A DNA stretch of 64,000 bases from Aphelocoma coerulescens (lineage: Eukaryota; Chordata; Aves; Passeriformes; Corvidae). Made by a program: the position numbers and the translations under genes. Each line of letters begins with the position of its first letter. The stretch's first letter is position 1. Where the stretch lies: assembly GCF_041296385.1 (NCBI RefSeq), contig NC_091014.1, forward strand, positions 9,151,578-9,215,577, written 5' to 3'. Below the pieces are notes generated by a model. That model was not told the origin of the DNA. It worked only from the letters and a program-made list of their open reading frames with translations, and did not search any database. Positions 53,501 through 64,000 of the stretch are shown in pieces.

Positions 53501-56500
53501 GACAATCTGTGGTTTTGTCATACTTTCATTTGACTTCTTTTCCTTAATTAATTTTATTTTGAGTTTATTACTTCTTCAAAATTTTCTTCAAGCCTTAAGT
53601 AATGCCATTAAGAGTATAACAGCCTTATCTTCTCTTTCTTTTTTTTTTAAGAGCAGAAATGACAAGACTCCCAGATAACAAATTTGTTTTAAGAAGGAAT
53701 CAATACAGCAAATCTTTATGTGAAACCGTTGTGTAAAACGAACTCTTTGTGTGACTTGTATCCCATTAGCCTTGGTGTATATCTGTTATAGGGCATTCCT
53801 GAATTTCCAATCTACATCTGGCATAAATAAGACTAAAATGATATTATAAATTAACAAAAAACCAAAAGACTACAGTTAGTGAATTTGAAGATGAAGGATT
53901 CTTGTCATATGAAACTGGAAATTGCATACTCAGCTGTATCACAAAAAACGGTGATTTGGTCACTGTCAGCAATGATGTAAAAGATGGCATAAATTAGATG
54001 TGGGCTCTGGTGAAAATGCAAGATGAGCAAGTTACATTCAGAAGAAGACAGTAGATATTCTCTTTTTCAATACATAGTATAAAGTCCACTTGTGATATTC
54101 TTACTTTTGTTTACACAGATGGACCTCTGATGATTTAACTACAGAATTACTTTTGACCATCACCTCTGATGGATGCCCTAACCATGACAGGCTGCGTACT
54201 TCTGATCAGATACTTCTCCTTCCTCACAAATATATTATTGGAAATGGTACATGTTTACAAGTATTTTATATCAATGTAGAGACATTTTTTTTTCATCAAA
54301 ATATCCAAAACTATTTTCTTAGAAAATTTCTGGTTCAGTTCTTTGGGCCCACTCAAAACCTTGAGGACAGATATAGATAAAACCACAGACCAGGGAGGCA
54401 CTTTCCAAGCCATCACAATGGCAACTTTGAATTATTTAGTTTGTTTCTCTCCTGATGACAACTCATCTCCTGATCTGCTATAGGGAGCAGAGCACATGTC
54501 TACTTGCACTCGGGAATCAGGAGCTACAGCAAATTCTTGGCCATCTTAACTCCTGTTGTTTGGATCCCAGAGCCAGATTAAATGAATATCATCCTTCATT
54601 TCTGATTCTAAAGATTACTGTTCATATGGAATAAGATTTGTTATAAAAATCCATTTTGGTGGAAGACAGAAGGGATTTAAGGATATCAGCCACCTTCACT
54701 GCCCTCAAAATGTGTGTGATGCCAGGTATGAGGTCACCTGGGTAGAATATGTAGATACTTGGATTCATAGGAGGCATATATAAGAATTAAAAATTGAACT
54801 AAACCAGTGCTGCAGTGAAAATGAAATAATTATATTAATCTGCTTTAGGGCAACTGATGTGAGATTAGAGCTAATCAATTAGCCACGCAGAACACGTAAT
54901 AGCCACTATAATAGGACATCATACAGAGGCAGCAGATGGATTTTTGAAGAGTAACAAAGAGACTTAGACACTAAATACATTGACTTTCATTATCTCTTCA
55001 CACTTTTTACAACCACAGAGCAACTCCCTTGGCTGGCATACACTGACTTGGATCAGTTGAGCTGAGTGGAACTAAGGAGATTTACAAGAGCTGACAGTCA
55101 ATTCCTTACACCTCTTTTCCCCCTCGTTCTGCTTACACAGCTTAGCTTTACTTGCAACTTCAAACTTTTTGGGCGGCCTCTACAACTTATAAGAGGAAAT
55201 TCTATGCAGAAGTAATTTATTAAAAATAAGTCATTCCAAAGGTTTTCTTGGCTGAACATCTCCTACCTCCCTTGCACCTACACTTGGTGATCTATGAATT
55301 TCTTCACATCTGACTGTGTTGGGGAGGTTTTCCATTATTTTTTTTCCATTTTCTTTTCACATCAAAATGTGTCATTTTTTAAATACATTTTCTCTGAATG
55401 CTTGCACATGTGAGTGGTTCTGCTGACTGTTATTATGTGGAAGCAAAAAACATTGCAGAGAACCAGTCCTCTGTGAATAGTCAAAAATGCTTAAAAGTAC
55501 ATTATAGCCCCTAGACATTAGAATCAAATTTCTGAATGAGCCAGCTTGAAATCTAATGTGAGCTCCCATACTTCAGCATCTAACTTTGATAATTTTAGCT
55601 GACATTCCTACAATGACAGCTTGCACATTCAAATACTTTTTATAGCCCACAGAATTGTTCAATCATGCTTTTTATCAAATCAAGCAGAGAGAAAGAAAAA
55701 GGATTTAAAATTATTGATTTATTTAATGTTTCCCAGAACTCCTTTTCTATTTCTTTATATTTCAATCCATCACTAGGAATAGTGAGAAAAGGTTAAAACA
55801 ATGGAAGGTGATAAAATCTTCACGGTAATGTAGATACCAGTTTTTATGAAGTTGTCAAAAAAGTACTGACATGCAAATTTTCAGTATTAATATAATATCT
55901 TAAATAATTTTGTTATTTTTATTTTAACCCAAACATATTCTGGATTTACATATCTACCAAAAAAACATAATGTCTCATATGCATTATAAGCAACAACATA
56001 TAGTTGTGTACTTTCACATTAAATTGCTTAATATATACATTTTTTTAAAAGGAAGGCATCTCATCCTCCAGTGTTTGAGGCTAGTAAGAAAACTATTAGA
56101 CAGTGAAGGATTAATTCTGATGAGGATTGAATTCTTTGAACATTAAAGCTGCCACTGGTTTGTACAAAGTGGTTTGTTTTAATTGTCCTTAGCAAGTATG
56201 TCCTGGATTGCTAAACATGATTTTAATTTATAATGGTATTAACACAGCAGTTTGTTGCATTGTCACTTTTGGGAAGCATGAAATGAGACATGAGAGTTAC
56301 CGGATTTGTTTGTAGGCACATGGGAAAGTTTCATCACAAAAATCATTCTCTTGGGACCGAATAGTTCAGACTTGGATTTTTAAAATAAAACAGGACAGAT
56401 ACTAAATGTTTCAGTAAAATTCTGTTTTGTGTTGGAGTTTCTGTTGGAAGAAGAGCCTAGAGAGGGTGAATTTGGATTTAAGTTTTATGTTTGTTGTTTG

Positions 56501-56699
56501 TATTGCTACAGAAAATCCCAAGTGTGCGCTGGGATCCCACTGACAAACCTGTGTCCTCATAGCAATCATTCTGTCTGCAAAGTACTTTTCCTTATTTCTC
56601 CACCTGTGGGAATAGACTGAAGAATAAATCAGGGAATTGCTCTAACTACATCATGAGTGTTGTGTGAAGCTACAAATCTGCCTCCAGCATTTCCTGCAG
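53501..56699. other. AT-rich non-coding DNA
   Basis: Nothing recognisable. Open frames are below 76 codons. Confidence 0.6.
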
Positions 56700-56855
56700 C
56701 AGAGGGATACACTTTATACCCCGTGTCGTTGTTGCACAGCTCCCTGTGGGGATGACGGCAATGGCCTCACTTGCGCTGCTGGTGTGGAAGGTGGGAGTAG
56801 AACTGCTCCACGATCACCTGGACAGCCTTTTTCACCATCTTTGGATGCATCTCAT
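56700..56855 (-). pseudogene. RPS17: RPS17 retrocopy fragment (decayed)
   Basis: RPS17 encodes eS17, a small-subunit ribosomal protein. On the minus strand, from an ATG at 56855-56853, the translation shows KMVKKAVQVIVEQFYSHL, matching the N-terminal eS17 stretch KTVKKAARVIIEKYYTRL. A deletion of about 14 bases follows, then TTCCACACCAGCAGCGC aligns with the sequence encoding FHTNKR, and in a shifted frame EAIAVIP aligns with EEIAIIP. A further shift gives ELCNNDTGYKV against KLRNKIAGYV. Similarity runs from the start codon to about codon 55-60 with no intron, so this is a processed copy, truncated and frame-shifted. The rest of the coding region is missing or unrecognisable beyond about 56700; no poly(A) tail was found. 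It lies head-to-head with a CR1 fragment starting about 13 bp away. Confidence 0.75.
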
Positions 56856-56867
56856 GTCCTCAGTGGC

Positions 56868-57105
56868 TGTGGAAAGGGAGCAAAGCTTGAGGAAAGGCTG
56901 AGGGAGCTGGGCTTGTTCAGGCTGGAGAGGAGATGGCTGTGAGGCGACCTCATCCAAGTCTGTAAGTATCTGAAGGGACAGTGTTGAGAGGATGGAGCCA
57001 GGCTCTGCTTAGTGGTTACAAACAATGGGACAAGAGGGAACAGGCAGAAACTGGAACACAGAAATTTCCACCTGAACATGAAGAAGAACTTCTATGCTGT
57101 GATAT
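56868..57105 (+). repeat. CR1 LINE fragment, end of ORF2, 3' end missing
   Basis: Plus-strand CR1 sequence. The reading EERLRELGLFRLERRWL (56890-56940) is the well-known C-terminal region of the CR1 ORF2 reverse-transcriptase protein. After a stop, continued frame traces are visible (GDLIQVCKYLKG, then a block ending [13 protein letters not shown] near 57100). It stops before the 3' UTR and the terminal ATTCTATG repeats. Ordinary CR1 copies lose the 5' end and keep the 3' end, so the missing 3' part implies a later deletion or an unusual insertion. Confidence 0.85.
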
Positions 57106-57796
57106 CACTTTTCTGTGATAGGGACTTCCTAATATAAGCCTGATTTTTATGATTTTTTTCTTTCCATTTGTTTAATCCTTATTTTAATTCCTGTAGGCTT
57201 TTGACATCCACCACAGCATACTACAGTCTACACCACAGTTTAACTCAGCACTGTGTGGGCAGATGTTTTCCTGGGACCTGACACTGGGTAGTTTTTTTGA
57301 CACTTAACTGTTTCATGCATCACAGGAAGAAACAATTCCAATATGAAGGCATCAGGAGTAGCAGAGATAAAATGCATGATGTACAGTTGTGATAAAGAAC
57401 CTAAAGGACAACTACTATCACAAAAGTAACTAACAAAGAACACAGGCAACCTCAATGCTTTCCTTTATATCAGCAACCTGTCCCAGAAATACTGATTGTT
57501 CAAACTATTCAGGATCCTATGACTTTATTCATGACCTCCACTTCCAACTGCTCTGTGAGTGCATTTACTTGTCAGGAAAAGTCTGTTGTTTAGCATCATC
57601 ACTCTGAAATTGCATCTCAGTGGCCAAAAGAGCTGGAATCTTGGATCTTCTGCACACTGAGAAGGAAAGTTCTGTAAAACACATGAAATGATTTTGAGGT
57701 GAGTGGCAGAGAAAAGGCAGGTGGATGTTTTGGCAGTACCACCTGGACAGTGTCAGAGATAGGGGTTGGGTATTCTGCTCACAAAACCCCATGCCA

Positions 57797-57840
57797 GCTG
57801 GGTTAGCGCAGCAGGCAGAGCACTCATTTCTATGAATGTA
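57797..57840 (+). other. tRNA-like 5' half (weak)
   Basis: GTTAGCGCAGCAGGCAGAGC (57802-57821) fits the A-box/D-arm of eukaryotic tRNAs and is close to the D-arm of elongator tRNA-Met as I remember it. A poor four-base-pair stem (CATT/AATG) follows at the anticodon-arm position. No T-arm or B-box sequence is visible downstream. It may be a retroposed tRNA fragment, a remnant of a tRNA-derived SINE, or coincidence. Confidence 0.2.
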
Positions 57841-58575
57841 CACTCAGAATTGTTTCCAGATTGTCCAGCCTGGCAAAGTGATGCTGAGTAGCATTCAGCC
57901 ATAGCAAACATCTCCCTGCCATTTTCATTCCTGAGAGTTTTGTGTGCCTGACAAAAGCCGTGCTGTTCCTCAGGTGAATATGTCTCACAGGTTTCTTGTG
58001 ACAAATCTGCACATATGCTGCAATATGTAAACAGCAGCATTGGCTTTCCCTGGAAATGTTCAATATGCATCTGTTAATAGGATCAAATTTTCTTCACACG
58101 TTTTCCAATCTGCTCAGGCTGCTTTGGCAACAGTAGTGCTCCTGCTAGCAAAACACCCTGTCATTGTGAAACTTGTAAAGATGCCGGTTTGCCATGAGAA
58201 TGGTTACAAAATGTTTTCGTTTGGCATTCTAGTCAAGAGCTGAACTATTATCTAAGCTGCTTGCTTCCCACTCCATATTCTTGTTTGGAGCTGAGAACTC
58301 CATAGTTCTTTCCAGTACAAATGAAACTCTCTCCTTCTGTAGCAAACAATTCAGTGGCAATTCTCTGTGATAAATAAAGAACGTGAGCCCTTATTGATGC
58401 TTATGTGCTATCTAAACTGTTGGGATTACTATTCAATATCCTTACTTCATGTACTATACTTCAGGATTTAGGATTATTGGGTAGTTATGTTTCCAAATTG
58501 GAAAACTTTGTATAAAATCTAGGCAAAGCTAATTATTTTGTCTTTCAGAATGAGATTCAGCTCATGGACTAAACC

Positions 58576-58605
58576 TAAATTTATACATCTATATGTATAA
58601 ATTTA
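58576..58605 (+). repeat. Perfect inverted repeat, 13-bp arms, 4-nt loop
   Basis: TAAATTTATACAT (58576-58588), loop CTAT, ATGTATAAATTTA (58593-58605). Because the arms are almost pure A/T, such palindromes are not rare in this composition. Confidence 0.95.
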
Positions 58606-60045
58606 TCCTTGTGAAACTATGGGCTGAGGTTGCAACTGTAGTGGCAGCACATGCAGATATGTATTGGAGCACCTCAGGTAACAAACACTAAATTCCTACA
58701 TTTAAGCCACTGCTTTGAGCCCAGAGTACTCAAAAAAAAAAAAAAAATCCTAGAAGAGAGGCCTATATTTAACTTTACAAAACTAATAAGCATAAAACTT
58801 GTCAGTTCAAATGAGAAAGATTACTAAGGTTAGCAGGAAGCATGAAAAGCCCCCAGTCACAGCTTGTTTACAGGACAGCAACACAGTTTAAAAGAACATT
58901 ATAGGAAATAAGCATGGATTCCCATTATTTTGATACTTCCTTTAGCATCTGAAAATGCAAGTGTGCCAACACAGTGGTGCATTGGAACATAGCAACTCTT
59001 GGAGCATTTTAAGAACATTAAATTAAAAAACACTGGGTTGAATAAGTAAAAACATGCCCTCCAATCTGTTTCGATAGTTTATTTTATAGCACTGCCAGAC
59101 AACACTATTTGTAGACCTCAAACTTTTTGAGTAAAAAAAGTTAACAACAGTATGTTCCTTTCATAAAATGGTCCAGTTCCCTTTGCACATCAGAGTATGT
59201 TCTCTGTAGATGTGTGAAACTGGAAAGGCACTGGGTTTGGACACACACAGTCATCTCCATGAAGAGTTTCAGGCTGTAGTAATCATCCTCTCTGAATTAG
59301 ATAACCCTCCCATGCTGCAGCATGACTTCTGCATTTCACAGCTTTATCTGCATTCTCCCTTTATCTGATGGAAGCAGACACTTTTTTACATAACAAAGCT
59401 GTTAATTAGTTCTTGAAAAGATTGATAGGGACTTGTTTTGTAATAATTAGAGCTAATGCTATTACTCCTGAGGCTAAGGCTGTGCTGGAACAGAGATTTT
59501 TGTAGTTAAACACAGATTCAAAGGCACTCCATAAACTAACATGTTTTATGAAAGTTTAATAGATATATGCATGCAAAAGCTGTGTATACCAAGTGTGTCT
59601 TGCAATAACATATTATGTGAAGGTAAAACAAATTTTCAGATGATGTAATGGAATATAATATAGTGGAGTAGTTGTATTTCTTACAGGCATCTGAATTTCT
59701 AGACTAAATTCTCTGTCTTTATACTTTTGCATATCCAGTGCTAGAAATAAAACAATTTAGCCTTTCTGTGGAACTTCTAAGATAAACACTTTTCTAAGGC
59801 TAAAACTCTGCCTTCAAACCCCTAGGTAAAACTGTCATTTGCTTGACTGGGTTAGTTGGATGGTGAGCACGTAACAGGAGGTATCGATAAGTAAGTCAGA
59901 TAGAGGAGTAATTATCCATACCCTTTAAAAGATAAAAATAGTCATTTAGACTCTTCCAATTTCTTTTGTCAAGAATAAATGCAAGGCAGGCTTTTGTTTA
60001 GCACTTCTCTGAACTGTTGCCTCTTCACTGGAGAAAACAGGGACT

Positions 60046-60514
60046 TCAGAATCACAGAATGGTTTGGGTTGGAAGTGACTTTAAAGATCATCTGGTTCCA
60101 ACCCCCTGCCATGGGCAGGGACACCTTTCTCTAGACCAGATTGCTCAAACCCTCATCGAGCCTGGCCTTGGACACTTCTATGGATGGTACATCCACAACT
60201 TCTCTGAGCAACCTGTCACCACCCTCTCAGGTGATAATTTCTTCTTAATATCTGGTCTACACCTACACTCTTTCATCTTTATCCTGTCACCTGATTTCCC
60301 TTTATCCTGTCACCACAGACCTGGACTGAGATCTTCCTCGAACCTCTTCTTCTCCAAGCTGAACAGCCCCAGCCCCAGCCTTTCTTCACAGGAGAGGTGC
60401 TCCATCCCTCTGACCATTTCCATGGCTCTCCTCTGGACCCATTCCAACAGGACCATGTCTTCCTTGCCCCAGAGCTGGATGCAGCACTCCAGGTGGGGTC
60501 TCACAAGAACACCA
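60046..60514 (-). repeat. CR1 LINE 3' fragment
   Basis: The best-preserved CR1 copy of the window after the one at 4880. On the plus strand it begins with the complement of the CR1 tail (TCAGAATCACAGAATGGTTT) and the characteristic GTTCCAACCCCCTGCCATGG (60095-60114). On the minus strand a 64-codon frame (60310-60504) retains the ORF2 C-terminus: [46 protein letters not shown]. The 5' truncation lies near 60514. A local duplication of CTTTATCCTGTCACC occurs at about 60277-60291 and 60299-60313. No target duplication was identified, as is normal for CR1. Confidence 0.92.
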
Positions 60515-63500
60515 TAAGAGAATTGTGAATTAAATACAGAGAGATCATGACCTCAGTATACACTTGCTGGATTAAATTTATATGACTTAAAAATAGATAT
60601 GGAGAGTAATAAGTCTGAGTTTTAGTCTGATAAAAATGTGTTCTTAAAATACTATACGAGAAGAATATATAATTAGGAATCTGGTCAAAACTTTACTGAC
60701 TTAAGAGAAATAACTATCACTGAAAGATTTTACTAATATGACAATTTGCTGTATTTATTTTGAAGGAAAGGAGGCTGTTTTAATATTTAAAAGTATCTCC
60801 ACCTTAAATCCATCTGCAAAGTACATATTCTCCACATTCTAGATCCATTTCTAAACTTAACTCATCTGAAAATAAATCTACTTTGTTTATGTTCCTATTC
60901 CATGATCTCTGCTTACTTGCTCATAGTCTCTGATAGACCTGAAAATGGCTGCAAGAATGCTTTATATCTGTAAGGTGTAATAAGTGCCACAAAAATAATT
61001 TTTTTTAGTGATACATACCTGCTACTCATACAGTTACTTAAAAACTGCAGAAAAGCCCCAAAATATAAATAGTATGGGAAAAGGAGAAGAGGGAGTGACT
61101 GCTGTCAAGTTATCATGATACATGAGCTTCATGACACACGGGCATCAAATACTATACAAGATGAGTGCTCAAACAGTCAAAGGGAGGTAACTATTGACAT
61201 ATAATTAAACAACAGAACCCATGACATGTTGTGGTCAATCAGATCAAAAAGCACAACTGATCAAAACATGGAAGGAAGGGACCGTGGGAGGACCTCAGAC
61301 TTGAGGAGGCCATTTTAGCTTCAAATCAAGTCTTTGGCAGGGGTTGTTCAAGTGTGTGCTTCCATAAAAACACCACTTGCTTGCCTTTTTTTTTTACTGC
61401 GATTACCACTGTTGGAGACCAGATCCTGATATGGATGAGCCCTTGGTCTGTTCCAGGACTGTTGTTCTGAGGTCATGTGAAGTTGTTTTTTTTTATTTAG
61501 ATACGGTGTTCAACGTACTAAATCAGAAGGTGCCTTCCTGTTCAGATAAGGTATGAAGGATGGAACTTAAGCAGGGGAAAAATTCAAAAGCAGATTTCAA
61601 ATCCTGACTCTCTGGTAGTTTATATGGTAGTTTAACCCAGCCTGTAAATTAAGCAGAACAAAGCCTGGGTGTGGGCTCTTTGGGCAGACATGTCCTTGGG
61701 AGCCAGACTGGACAGATGGCCACTGTGCTCTGGTGCCAGTGGAGGAAGCTGGTCATTTAGAAAAGCTTCCTCCTCTCCTTCCCAAACTTGCTAGCATGTG
61801 TCAAAGGGAGTAGGCCTTCTGAAGTCCCATTTTTGCATCTCTGGAACAACTGGCTTGCTCTGACCACTGAACTATAATAGCTTATGGGTCCAGTGCACCA
61901 GTATGAACCATTTCATCTGCTGTTTGACTCTCAGTGCTATAACACTGCTTTCAGCTTTGAAAGCAAGAACAAAGAAGGTGCCTTGAGAGTGTGGAGCTAT
62001 GAAGTAACCACATGTAATATTTCTTAAGCACATTTGTAAAGCTACAAACTGATCTCTTGCTAAAAAGAGAACACATTCTTGTACAAGCAGTATTCCTTTC
62101 TCCTTAAACTGGAGTACAGCTGTCCCAGTCTTGACCTCATCCAGCTGTATAGAAAGTTTTCTATGTGATAAATATGACTTAACTTCAGATGTTAATAATT
62201 TCTCTTCTATTTTTTCCAAGTCTTGTTTCTAACCACATGTATGAAACATTCAAGCTTCAAAACCTTATACCAAAATTCTAAGAGCTGGTCATTTTGTCAT
62301 TAAATGAGTATAAGGAAGCACATACTCAGATTGAAAAACTGTGCCAGGAAAGTGCCTATGCTACTTGAAATAGAAAAAGTCTGCCTTAAATTAGTGTTCA
62401 CAGCTACAAAGAGATGGCAGAGATGTGCATTAGGGATCCCAAGCCATCTTTTAGGTGCCGCTGACATTCATCAAAATCCCACCTAACCCTGTAGGTAATT
62501 TAAGTGCCTAGATTAACAGATTAAGGTGTCAGTGACAAAACTACAGCATCACGCTGTTTTCTCTGTTATTAATGGACAGAAGATAACTCCTACAGGCTGA
62601 GTCCAAGTGGCTGCATCAGGATTTTGCTCTGAAATGCCCCTCAGAGCACATCTTTCCTCTCTGCAGGGAATTAAAAGATGGACATTAGTCTCCCACATGT
62701 TATCCTTTGTGATTATTCCACATAACTCCCCATGTGACATCTAAACTGAGAAACTCCAGAGAAGAAGGTTCCTGAACTGAATGTAAATCTTAGCCTGTCC
62801 TAACTCCACGTGAGAGTGGGATTTAAGCACCCCCTAGACATCTCCCAAATCTTGTTTACTGGGAAAAGATAACTGAGGCCCAGGCTGACTGTCATCTATG
62901 CTGAACTGTTCAGGGGTCTTTGTTTTGAAACACTGCAGTGTCTTCTGTGGTGCAGAGCTACAGGTCATCTTAGCAGCAGTCCAAGAATCTGCAATTCTGT
63001 GTCAGGAAATGTCTATTTTGAGGATGTCCAGGAGCAAGGTGCTGAACTCATGCCTTCACCCTCCAGCAGAACTTCATCCTTTTGTCTTGCCCACTTCACC
63101 TGCATGCTCTGACCCAACAGACCTGCTCACAGCTTGTCTAACTCTGTAATAGATCAGTAAGTGCAATATTGATGCCTTCCCACACACTCCATATTTTATA
63201 GGTTGCAAATTCCCTTCTTCTGAGATTAAAACTGATTTTGTATGAAATACAAAACTATTCATTTGAGCAGCAAGTGGAATGTAATTTTCTGTACAACCTG
63301 TTTGCGTTTTTGTTATAATTATCTATAAGGTTAATTAAATCATGGGGAGATTAATGTTCACGGCCTTTCTTAAAGGGAATCTGTTATCTTTCTACATCAA
63401 ACTGAAAGATTTCTTTTCAAAGCTTACTGCCAATTGAAAACATGGAGAAAGTTTTTCTAAAATTATTTTTATCAAAACCTAGGGTCTTTTTAATTTTTTT

Positions 63501-64000
63501 TTTTTCCAAAACAGAGAAAATTCTCTGAAATCCTGAAACTGTACTTAGAAATTAGAAGGGGCAAAACTAGCAGCCAACTCTCTCCTTTTCCTCACATTTT
63601 TGGGATGCCAGAGCTATTCCCACTACCCTCAAACCTCTCCCAAACACTTTCCTCTTTCTCACAAAAATGCTCCAGTTCCAAACCTGTTACTCATCCAGAG
63701 ACAACTCAGCTCCTGCTGTTACCAAGTGCAAACCTGATGAGAGAAGAACTGAACAACACCACAAACATCACTTGTTCTGGAAATGGAAAAAATTTACTTA
63801 CCTATTCAACAAACAGAACAAGAAAAATCAATCCAAGAAATCACTTTGCAAAACATTGCACACAGCAATTAATTCTCCTCCTTGGCAGAAGAAAATGATG
63901 GAGGTGATTTGCATACGAGAGCTGTTCATCATGCGTAGAAATGGTTAAAAAAATGTTGTCAGCACCTTTTCATCTGAAAAGGGTTGTTTTAGCAACAGTG
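60515..64000. other. AT-rich non-coding DNA
   Basis: No gene recognised. The longest open frame is 115 codons (61872-62219 minus), with no recognisable family. T-runs occur near 61386-61395 and 63495-63505. Confidence 0.55.

Larger units (their letters stand above)
57106..60045. other. AT-rich non-coding DNA
   Basis: No gene recognised. It contains a weak tRNA-like half (57797-57840), a 13-bp perfect inverted repeat (58576-58605) and a 15-17-base A-run (58732-58747). Confidence 0.55.

Overview
This is a vertebrate nuclear window, almost certainly from a bird. It is AT-rich, has no operon-like gene packing and no exon series of a known gene, and its recognisable content is avian-type: five CR1 LINE fragments, all heavily 5'-truncated or decayed, and several endogenous-retrovirus pieces of kinds seen in bird genomes. 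A songbird is plausible but not shown. The window reads as a gene desert or the inside of a very large intron. Nothing in it supports a functional host protein-coding gene.

Layout. 1-7.6 kb: AT-rich DNA with two CR1 3' ends pointing away from each other (about 3991-4235 minus, 4880-5318 plus). 7619-8187: solo LTR on the minus strand. 12.19-13.18 kb: a GC- and CpG-rich block with CCAAT and TATA boxes, best explained as a roughly 1-kb retroviral LTR on the plus strand. 16935-17211: an uninterrupted 277-nt purine tract, (GGAA)23 followed by (GAAA)n. 21381-21458: a perfect 39-bp tandem duplication. 23.02-23.40 kb: an ERVK-like LTR, minus strand. 32412-32451: a perfect 16-bp inverted repeat.

38.1-40.7 kb: the main element, a 5'-truncated ERVL-like provirus on the plus strand. 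It keeps the end of pol (RNase H and integrase in one reading frame broken by in-frame stops), a 61-bp perfect tandem duplication near the pol end, no env, and a complete-looking 3' LTR (40124-40735). 47.03-47.37 kb (minus): a two-frame segment that resembles the C-terminus of an SLC22-type transporter; weak. 52.8-53.5 kb: an old CR1, minus strand. 56.70-56.86 kb (minus): a decayed retrocopy fragment of ribosomal protein gene RPS17, lying head-to-head with a CR1 fragment (56.87-57.1 kb, plus). 60.05-60.51 kb: a CR1 3' end, minus strand, with remnants of the reverse-transcriptase ORF C-terminus.

The elements do not form a working system; they are independent insertions. I found no CRISPR array, prokaryotic operon or rRNA, and no convincing new biological system. 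The most checkable curiosities are the duplication inside the provirus, the RPS17/CR1 junction, the purine tract, and the LTR-type promoter island.
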